From Treponema sp. (GTDB lineage: Bacteria > Spirochaetota > Spirochaetia > Treponematales > Treponemataceae): a stretch of DNA of 34,940 bases. The number at the start of each line of letters is the position of its first letter. The stretch's first letter is position 1. The notes beneath the pieces are model-generated. The model was not told where the DNA came from. It was given only the letters and a program-made list of their open reading frames with translations, and ran no database searches. The stretch is taken from contig JAEDFM010000026.1 of NCBI GenBank assembly GCA_016292805.1, positions 1 to 34,940 on the forward strand, in the 5' to 3' direction. The translations under genes were made by a program, and so were the position numbers. Below are positions 8,130-14,296 of the stretch, piece after piece.

Positions 8130-9056
8130 TTACTTCAACGCTTTTTGAAGGCTTTCAAGATTTTTCTGCATTTGGGAAATGTAAGTTACGCCGGCAAAGG
8201 CCTGGCGTAATGTTACTGACTGCATTGAATCCATTGTAAGGATATCGCAATTTGGCTTTTTGGCATTTCCAATAACTGTTTTTGCAATTTTTTTATCGCT
8301 GTTTTCTAAAACGATAACGGCTGATGAATTTAACTTAACTAAGGTTTCTGAAAGTAAATCTATTGCTTCTGCACCTGGCTCCCTTTGGCCTGCACAGTTA
8401 CTAAATGGGGCACAGTACTGAATTCCGTAATCTTCTGCCAGATACCGGAATGGGAAGCGGTCGCAGATGATTAATGTTTTATTTTGTGAAGCCTGAACAA
8501 CTCCCTGTAAACTTAAATCCATAGCATCTAATTTTTTCATATAGTCTGCCAGGCGGGACTTATAACGGTCTGCTGAATCTGGTAAAAGCTGGCAAAGGGT
8601 TTCTGTAAAATAACTACAGGCTATTTTTGCGTTTTTTACAGAAAGCCAAAGGTGTTCGTCATAGTCTGTTGCATCTGGGCCATCTTTTTTAAGCTGATCT
8701 TTTAAAACTTCCATAAGGTTGATTACTGTCTGATTTGTGTTTGATGAATTGTTCAGAATGTCTGTAATCCAGGTGTGGCTTTTGCCGCCGGTGTAAAACA
8801 GGAGGTTGCAGTCTGCTACTGTTGAAAGGTCGGTGCTGGATGGAATGTAACTGTGCAAATCTACTCCGTTTTTTTCCAGCAATGTAAGGGTGGTGGCGTC
8901 ATCATCATCACCAAGAATATTGCGGGCCCAGTCATATTCTGGAAAAATTGAACATACAATATTTACTTTATCTGAAGTGTCCATTTTACGAACCTTACAG
9001 CTGGAAAATTCAATAACAAATAAAACTGCCAGAGCGGTAATTAAAAATTTTTTCAT
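8130..9056 (-). CDS. TroA/ZnuA-like metal-binding lipoprotein
   Basis: A 308-residue cluster A-I substrate-binding protein, probably for Zn or Mn. Residues 1-20 are a lipoprotein signal ending in lipobox FSSC (C20). Metal-site features are H68 (VDLHSY) and H135 (DEHLWLS). The segment that normally gives the third His (HDAxxYF) reads CDRFPFRYL (around 199-204), so that ligand is replaced; the variant is known from clostridial relatives (from memory). No permease or ATPase gene adjoins, so its transporter partner must lie elsewhere. There is no Shine-Dalgarno; a promoter (TTGCAA 9088-9093, 17 bp, CATTAT 9065-9070) ends 8 nt before ATG, suggesting a leaderless mRNA. A TTG extension upstream is unlikely because the signal peptide starts at 9056. 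Confidence 0.85.
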   Translation of the reverse strand: MKKFLITALAVLFVIEFSSCKVRKMDTSDKVNIVCSIFPEYDWARNILGDDDDATTLTLLEKNGVDLHSYIPSSTDLSTVADCNLLFYTGGKSHTWITDILNNSSNTNQTVINLMEVLKDQLKKDGPDATDYDEHLWLSVKNAKIACSYFTETLCQLLPDSADRYKSRLADYMKKLDAMDLSLQGVVQASQNKTLIICDRFPFRYLAEDYGIQYCAPFSNCAGQREPGAEAIDLLSETLVKLNSSAVIVLENSDKKIAKTVIGNAKKPNCDILTMDSMQSVTLRQAFAGVTYISQMQKNLESLQKALK

Positions 9057-9064
9057 ACTATAAA

Positions 9065-9133
9065 ATAATGCTTTAATTACGGGCAAATTGCAACCTTGTA
9101 TTTATTGTATATATAGGGGAAATCTACTATAAT
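9065..9133. promoter_or_regulatory. Divergent promoter region of the lipoprotein gene and pgi
   Basis: The palindrome TTGCAA (9088-9093) can serve as -35 in both directions: leftward with CATTAT at 9065-9070 (17 bp) and rightward with TATATA at 9110-9115 (16 bp). A second rightward promoter is TTGTAT (9105-9110), 17 bp, TATAAT (9128-9133), which is the more likely pgi start. Confidence 0.5.
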
Positions 9134-9168
9134 TCAGTAAAATTATTTTCATATACGTCGAGGTAATT

Positions 9169-10752
9169 ATGATCACTTGGGCAAATGCTGATACTCTTTC
9201 TTCATGGAAGAAACTTCAGTCTCTTAAAGGTATGGTTTCTGTAGCTGACGAACTTTCTGGTGCTGGTGCTGCAGATAGAATCGCTAAATATTCTATTCCT
9301 ATGGGTGGCAATCTTACTTATAACTATGCTGCTAAACAGGTAAACGAACAGATTCTTAAAACTTTGGCTGAACTTGCTGAAGAACAGCAATTGGTTGAAA
9401 AATATCAGGATTTGCTTAATGGTTCTGTAATTAACACTGGTGAAAACAGAATGGTATTGCACCAGCTTACTCGCGGTCAGCTTGGAAAAGATGTTATGGC
9501 TGATGGCGTAAACAAACGTGAATTCTACATCAACGAAGTAAAACGCATTGCTGATTTTGCCAACGATGTTCATTCAGGAAAATTGGTAAACGAAAAGGGT
9601 GAAAAATATACAACAGTTTGTCAGATTGGTATTGGTGGTTCGGACCTTGGTCCACGAGCTATGTACCTTGCTTTGGAAAACTGGGCAAAGAAAAACAATA
9701 CTTTCAAAATGGAAGCAAACTTTATTTCTAATGTTGACCCAGACGATGCTGCTGCTGTTTGCAAAAAACTTGATATTTCTAAAACAATTTTTATCTTGGT
9801 TTCTAAATCAGGAACTACTCTTGAAACTTTAACAAACGAATCATTTGTAAAAGAATTCATTAAAGCCGCTGGCTGTGATGCTTCTAAACACATGATTGCT
9901 GTAACATCAGAAACTTCTCCATTGGCCCATAACCCAGACTATATGGCTGCTTTCTATATGGATGATTACATTGGAGGCCGCTATTCTTCAACTTCTGGAG
10001 TTGGTGGAGCTATTTTGAGCCTTGCATTTGGACCAAAAGTATTCCAGGACTTCCTTGATGGTGCTGCAGAAGAAGATAAGCTTTCTTTGAACAAAAATAT
10101 CTGCGAAAACCCAGCTTTGATGGACGCTTTAATTGGTGTTTACGAAAGAAACGTTCAGGAATATCCTGCAACTGCAATTCTTCCATATTCACAGGCTCTT
10201 AGCCGTTTCCCAGCTCACTTGCAGCAGCTTGATATGGAATCTAACGGTAAATCTGTAAACCGCTTTGGAGAAAAAATTGACTATGTAACAGGTCCAGTAA
10301 TTTTTGGTGAACCTGGAACAAATGGTCAGCATTCATTCTACCAGTTGTTGCACCAGGGAACAGACATTGTTCCATTACAGTTCATTGCTTTCCAGGAAAA
10401 TCAGACTGGTGACGATGTAACAATTAAAGGTTCTACAAGCCAGACAAAACTTTGTGCAAACGTAACTGCTCAGATTGTAGCTTTTGCCTGCGGTAAAAAA
10501 GATGAAAATCCAAACAAAGCATTTGCTGGTGGCCGTCCTTCAAGCTTGATTTACGGTAAAGACCTTAATCCAAAATCTTTGGGAGCTTTGCTTGCTCACT
10601 ACGAAAACAAAGTTATGTTCCAGGGCTTTGTATGGAATGTAAACAGCTTTGACCAGGAAGGTGTACAGCTTGGTAAAAAGCTTGCAACTGCTGTATTGGC
10701 AGGTGAAATGGAAGGTGCTTTGGCTGCATATGCAAAATTGTTGATTAAATAG
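9169..10752 (+). CDS. pgi: Glucose-6-phosphate isomerase
   Basis: A 527-residue phosphoglucose isomerase that interconverts glucose 6-phosphate and fructose 6-phosphate in the cytosol. Landmarks in order are the IGIGGSDLGP loop (153-162), the phosphate-binding SKSGTT (212-217), GGRYS (269-273), QLDMESNGKS with the catalytic base E357, GEPGTNGQHSFYQ with H388, and the C-terminal GVQLGKKLA Lys (K503). The length is between the usual bacterial forms. The start is supported by GAGGT 7 nt upstream. Monocistronic, with a strong terminator at 10780-10829. Codon choice and the strong promoter suggest high expression. It links the maltodextrin enzymes further right to glycolysis. Confidence 0.97.
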   Translation: MITWANADTLSSWKKLQSLKGMVSVADELSGAGAADRIAKYSIPMGGNLTYNYAAKQVNEQILKTLAELAEEQQLVEKYQDLLNGSVINTGENRMVLHQLTRGQLGKDVMADGVNKREFYINEVKRIADFANDVHSGKLVNEKGEKYTTVCQIGIGGSDLGPRAMYLALENWAKKNNTFKMEANFISNVDPDDAAAVCKKLDISKTIFILVSKSGTTLETLTNESFVKEFIKAAGCDASKHMIAVTSETSPLAHNPDYMAAFYMDDYIGGRYSSTSGVGGAILSLAFGPKVFQDFLDGAAEEDKLSLNKNICENPALMDALIGVYERNVQEYPATAILPYSQALSRFPAHLQQLDMESNGKSVNRFGEKIDYVTGPVIFGEPGTNGQHSFYQLLHQGTDIVPLQFIAFQENQTGDDVTIKGSTSQTKLCANVTAQIVAFACGKKDENPNKAFAGGRPSSLIYGKDLNPKSLGALLAHYENKVMFQGFVWNVNSFDQEGVQLGKKLATAVLAGEMEGALAAYAKLLIK

Positions 10753-10779
10753 TAAGAGCTGATATTCACAAGCTTCTTT

Positions 10780-10829
10780 TAGTCACGGATTATGCTGATA
10801 AACCTGATAATCCGTGACTATTTTTTTTT
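10780..10829 (+). terminator. Intrinsic terminator of pgi
   Basis: A perfect 14-bp stem (10780-10793 with 10807-10820) with a 13-nt loop is followed by nine T. The right arm contains TAATCCGTGAC, the same core that is repeated just downstream. Confidence 0.9.
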
Positions 10830-10834
10830 AACAT

Positions 10835-10907
10835 TTTATCCGTATAATCCGTGTAATCCGTGACTATTTTTTAATACTTTATCCGTGCAATCCGCGTAAT
10901 CCGTGAC
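10835..10907 (+). repeat. Two 30-bp copies of an ATCCGTG repeat
   Basis: Copies at 10835-10864 and 10878-10907 differ at 3 of 30 positions, both beginning TTTATCCGT and ending TAATCCGTGAC. Each is itself built of three short AATCCGTG-like units, and both could pair with the left arm of the pgi terminator. They fill the space between the convergent ends of pgi and the HD-GYP gene. Confidence 0.8.
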
Positions 10908-10912
10908 AAAAA

Positions 10913-12274
10913 CTATTCTGAAATAATTCGTAAAATCTGGTCTTTGACTTTTAGGAATTCTTCAATAAGAATTGGGTCAAAGTGGGTGGCAGATTCTGCA
11001 AGCATAATTTCAAAGGCTTGGTCTGGTGGAATTGGCTTTTTGTAGCATCGTTCAAATACAAGTGCATCAAAAACATCTGCAATTGCCATAAAGCGGGCGC
11101 ATAATGGAATTTCGGTTTTCTTAAGTCTGTCTGGGTATCCTGTGCCGTCCCAGTGTTCATGGTGCCATTGGGCCATTTCGATTGCGGTTTTTACATAATC
11201 CCTATCATCAGAAATTCCAATAATATCTTTTACAATACGACCACCTTCCGATGCATGTTCTTTCATTAATTCATATTCTTCAAAAGAAAGCTTCCCTGGT
11301 TTTTTTAGCAATGTATCAGAAACAACAATTTTACCAATATCATGCATTGGGGCAGCTTTTACCATATTTTTGATATAGTCTTCTGTAAGTATTTCAGTAT
11401 AATGACCATCCTTTAATGTCTGATGGGCAAGAATTTCTATAAAGATACTTGTTCGTTTTGCATGTTCTCCAGTTTCTGTATCACGGTTTTCAACAAGGTT
11501 TGAAAGACTGTTGATTGTGTGTTCCTGGAATTTAATAAGCTTTTGTTCTTTGTCCTGAACTTCATCTGTAGAGCGTTTGTAGTAGATTTCCAGATCCTGA
11601 TGGGCATTCATAAATATAAACAGAATGGAAAATGTCATACCTGTGTTTACAAGTCCAAGCCCGTAGAATTTAAGCTGAATTACATGCATAAGGAGTGGAA
11701 GAAATGGGAATGAAAGAAAAACCCTAAGCTGTCGTTTGTTAAAGAGCTTTCTGTTTATAAAAATAACGATTACGCTTAGCAAATAGAAAATAATAAAGAA
11801 CAGAACGGAAATCCAGTTGTATTTTCCTCGCATATAATAGTTGTCTGGAGTAAAGTAATAGAAGAGCCCTGTAAATGGTGTTGCAATCAGGAAACATATA
11901 TAGGTAATTGCAAATATAAGACTGATGTTAAAACACCAGGGACTGATTTTTTTTGGGTAAAAATATGCCTGAATATATTTAATCAGAAAGAGCAGGGTAA
12001 CGGGAACCATAAGATAAAAAATAAACATCATTATGTGAAGGTATGGTACATGCCAGGCAGGGGAGTTTCCTTCTGCAATCCAGTTGGCAATATCGGCAAT
12101 ATTATAAATAAGAACACTGATGCAGGAAAGAACAAGATATTTAATAGTTTTATGTGTTCTTACTTTTGCAGCAAGTGAGAATATCATAAATAGACATATT
12201 GCACAGTTATAAATATCAATACCTGTACTTAAAACGTTTGTAACTTCGCGTGATAAATTCATCATATATATCAT
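10913..12274 (-). CDS. 7TM HD-GYP domain protein, putative c-di-GMP phosphodiesterase
   Basis: A 453-residue membrane signalling protein. Residues about 20-224 form seven hydrophobic segments, resembling the N-terminal 7TM sensor of some histidine kinases, then a short helical linker (about 230-255) leads to an HD-GYP domain. The metal site HDIGK (H311, D312), HHEHWDGTGYP (371-381) and IADVFDAL (D400) are all intact, so c-di-GMP hydrolysis is expected. The ligand sensed is unknown. The start is uncertain: a reading frame open to a TTG at 12352 exists, but ATGs at 12274, 12265 and 12262 are more natural; none has a clear ribosome binding site. The gene is divergent from argR. Confidence 0.88.
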   Translation of the reverse strand: MIYMMNLSREVTNVLSTGIDIYNCAICLFMIFSLAAKVRTHKTIKYLVLSCISVLIYNIADIANWIAEGNSPAWHVPYLHIMMFIFYLMVPVTLLFLIKYIQAYFYPKKISPWCFNISLIFAITYICFLIATPFTGLFYYFTPDNYYMRGKYNWISVLFFIIFYLLSVIVIFINRKLFNKRQLRVFLSFPFLPLLMHVIQLKFYGLGLVNTGMTFSILFIFMNAHQDLEIYYKRSTDEVQDKEQKLIKFQEHTINSLSNLVENRDTETGEHAKRTSIFIEILAHQTLKDGHYTEILTEDYIKNMVKAAPMHDIGKIVVSDTLLKKPGKLSFEEYELMKEHASEGGRIVKDIIGISDDRDYVKTAIEMAQWHHEHWDGTGYPDRLKKTEIPLCARFMAIADVFDALVFERCYKKPIPPDQAFEIMLAESATHFDPILIEEFLKVKDQILRIISE

Positions 12275-12358
12275 AACATATAAAGTTATGAATAAGATAG
12301 AGTTTATTTTATACAAAATTATGTCAATGTATAATAATTGTATTTTATGCAAGAATTA

Positions 12359-12380
12359 TGTATATTTATTGTATATTTAT
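12359..12380. promoter_or_regulatory. Tandem 11-bp repeat upstream of argR
   Basis: TGTATATTTAT occurs twice with no gap (12359-12369 and 12370-12380), 26 bp before the argR ATG. It is AT-rich and one helical turn in period, in the place where an autoregulatory ArgR operator would be expected. It does not closely match the E. coli ARG box, so the role is a guess. Confidence 0.35.
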
Positions 12381-12405
12381 GCATTTATAAATCAGGGGAT
12401 GTAAA

Positions 12406-12876
12406 ATGAAAGAGCGTCAGTCTCGTCTTAAGGCAATTAAAAATCTTATTAAAAATAACATAATTGAAAGTCAGGATGATTTACTTGCGCTTTTGCAGAA
12501 AGAAGGTTTTGATGTTACCCAGGCTACTTTGAGTCGCGATCTTAAGCTTTTAAAGGTTGGAAAGGTTCCTGATGGAAAGTCTGGTTACATGTATGCGTTA
12601 CCAGGTGATGATGAAAATGCAGAAAGTGAAGCTATTTATGTACAGGACTTTTTGCGAGGTTATGTAAGCATTGACTGGAGTGGAAATATTGTTGTTATTA
12701 AAACTTTCCCAGGTCATGCAAATACAGTTTGTAATGCAATTGATAATTTAAATATGGATGAAGTGTTAGGAACTGTAGCTGGAGATAACTGTATGTTTGC
12801 CTGCCTTAGAGAAGGGGTTACAGGCGATGATTTTATGGCTACATTAAAAAAACATATACCTGGAATTGAGGATTAA
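12406..12876 (+). CDS. argR: Arginine repressor ArgR
   Basis: A 156-residue ArgR, normal length. The N-terminal winged helix-turn-helix includes TQATLSRDLKLL (38-49), and the C-terminal oligomerisation and arginine-binding domain includes GTVAGDN (122-128). E. coli has two adjacent Asp in this motif; here the second is Asn128, which could change ligand affinity. It should bind DNA as a hexamer when arginine is present. The start follows AGGGG at good spacing. The neighbour at 12901 begins 24 nt after the stop, but no arginine gene is visible in the window, so its regulon lies elsewhere. The 11-bp tandem repeat upstream may be an autoregulatory site. Confidence 0.93.
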   Translation: MKERQSRLKAIKNLIKNNIIESQDDLLALLQKEGFDVTQATLSRDLKLLKVGKVPDGKSGYMYALPGDDENAESEAIYVQDFLRGYVSIDWSGNIVVIKTFPGHANTVCNAIDNLNMDEVLGTVAGDNCMFACLREGVTGDDFMATLKKHIPGIED

Positions 12877-12894
12877 TTCAAAATTTAGTAAAAT
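12866..12894 (+). promoter_or_regulatory. Possible internal promoter for the threonine-synthase-like gene
   Basis: TTGAGG (12866-12871), 17 bp, TAAAAT (12889-12894), ending 6 nt before the ATG at 12901. It lies across the last codons of argR. With no Shine-Dalgarno at 12901, this could make a leaderless mRNA. Confidence 0.45.
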
Positions 12895-12900
12895 TGGCTC

Positions 12901-14211
12901 ATGCAATTTACGAGTACTAGAAACAGAGAATTATCAGTTAAGTTTTCCCAGGCAGTAAAACAGTGCATACCTGAGGATGGTGGCGTTTTTGTACCATCAG
13001 AATCTTCTATCGAAGATTTACGAAGATGGATTTATTACATTGACGAAAACACTTCCTTCCGATCAATTGCGGGAACTTTAACTTCAGCATTTATACAGGA
13101 CGAATTTTCTCCTATCATTTGTGAAACTATTGCCACACAGGCATTTCCTTTTTCTCCTGTTGTAACTCAGCTGGACGATCATCTTTTTAATCTTGAACTT
13201 TACCACGGTTACACAGGCTGCTATCGTGACTTTGGAGTTTCTTACCTTTGTTCATATCTGGAATACACACAGAAGCTTAATGGTGGAAATACTGTTTTCC
13301 TGGATTTTACAAACGGGGAACTTGGGGCCTTGCTTTCTAAAGTGCTTCACGGTAAAGAAACAATCAAAGCTGTTGTAGTTTATAAAAAAGGAACTGTTCG
13401 TGGTATTGCAGACGAAGATTTAGTCTGGAATGGTGGAAATATTTATCCTGTAGAAATGGATGGAACTGAAGCGCAGATTAAAGCTGCTATTTCCAAGATT
13501 TTTGCAGATAAAGAATTTTCTGAGAATCATCATCTTTCTGTGGCTAATACAACTAATATCTGCAGACTTTTTGGTCAGATTTTCCATTACCCATATTCTT
13601 TTGCACAGATTAAAAATAAAGTTGATTCAGATATTTATTATGCCTGCGATGCTGGTAACTATGCAACTTTAATGGCAGGACTTTACAGCTGGCGTTTTGC
13701 ATTACCTGTAAGCGGGTTTTATTTACCTGCAACAGATTCTCTTTCAACAGATGCTGGCGGAAGACCTAGGGTTCTGGATGCATTTGTTGACCTGAAGAAT
13801 CGTGGTGAAACAAATCCCTCGGTTCCTGCTAATCTTGAAAGAGTGGAATCCTTCTTTGGCGCAAATGCCCTTATGATGCGCAGCTTTGTTCATCCGGTAG
13901 AAGTTTCGGAAAAAGAAAGAGAAAAGGCTGCAAAAGAGCTTTATATGAAATATGGAGTTTTTGCTGATCAGGGATTGGCTTCTTCTTATGCAGCTGCCAG
14001 AGAAAACATGAATGAAATTTTTGATGAAGAAGGAGCTTTAGTTTTGATTTCCCAGAATCATCCATCCTTAAGTGCTGAATACTGCCGCCATGTAATTGGG
14101 GAAAGCCCGGTAATGCCTGACAATGTAAAGTCAACAATGAAGCCTAATGAACTGGGTAAAAAAATCATTGCAACTGTTGATGAGTTAAAAGAAATTTTAA
14201 AAGATTTCTAA
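12901..14211 (+). CDS. Threonine-synthase-like protein lacking the PLP lysine
   Basis: A 436-residue homologue of threonine synthase (fold type II PLP enzymes). The start MQFTSTRN, DGGVFVP (26-32), the INxxRLxxQ-like segment TNICRLFGQIFHYPYSFAQI and the Gly-rich loop region CDAGNYATLMAG are in the order of ThrC. The motif that carries the PLP Schiff-base lysine in ThrC (HGPTxAFKD) reads YHGYTGCYRD here, so Lys is Arg109 (codon CGT at 13225-13227). The substrate loop normally like TSGDTG reads TNGELG. It therefore probably does not do the normal reaction and may be a pseudoenzyme or regulator. There is no Shine-Dalgarno. It follows argR by 24 nt and ends at a large hairpin. A true thrC may exist elsewhere. 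Confidence 0.8.
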   Translation: MQFTSTRNRELSVKFSQAVKQCIPEDGGVFVPSESSIEDLRRWIYYIDENTSFRSIAGTLTSAFIQDEFSPIICETIATQAFPFSPVVTQLDDHLFNLELYHGYTGCYRDFGVSYLCSYLEYTQKLNGGNTVFLDFTNGELGALLSKVLHGKETIKAVVVYKKGTVRGIADEDLVWNGGNIYPVEMDGTEAQIKAAISKIFADKEFSENHHLSVANTTNICRLFGQIFHYPYSFAQIKNKVDSDIYYACDAGNYATLMAGLYSWRFALPVSGFYLPATDSLSTDAGGRPRVLDAFVDLKNRGETNPSVPANLERVESFFGANALMMRSFVHPVEVSEKEREKAAKELYMKYGVFADQGLASSYAAARENMNEIFDEEGALVLISQNHPSLSAEYCRHVIGESPVMPDNVKSTMKPNELGKKIIATVDELKEILKDF

Positions 14212-14230
14212 CAGTATTTTAGCATCATCT

Positions 14231-14293
14231 GTCATGGGGAGGTGCGAAGCACAGTGGTTATACACTTTGCTTCGCTTTATCCCCCGTTATGAC
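14231..14293. terminator. Large hairpin between convergent genes
   Basis: A long imperfect palindrome: GTCAT at 14231 pairs with ATGAC at 14289-14293, and GCGAAGCACAGTG pairs with CACTTTGCTTCGC with one mismatch. It fills the gap between the threonine-synthase-like gene and the GH13 gene. Its left arm (GTCATGGGGAGG, then GCGAAGC) resembles the GTCATTGCGAGG elements at 15166 and 27987, so it may be a member of that repeat family used as a bidirectional terminator. Confidence 0.55.
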
Positions 14294-14296
14294 ATT

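Noticed and set aside
8145..8165. Hairpin TTGAA/TTCAA with five T near the end of the small Cys-rich gene
   Set aside because: Only a 5-bp AT-rich stem and inside the coding end of the convergent gene; too weak to list as a terminator.
9621..9893. Minus-strand frames within pgi
   Set aside because: They are shadows of a strongly conserved plus-strand gene with no start signals.
12275..12352. N-terminal extension of the HD-GYP protein to a TTG codon
   Set aside because: The extension is encoded by AT-rich promoter-like DNA and needs a TTG start without a ribosome binding site.
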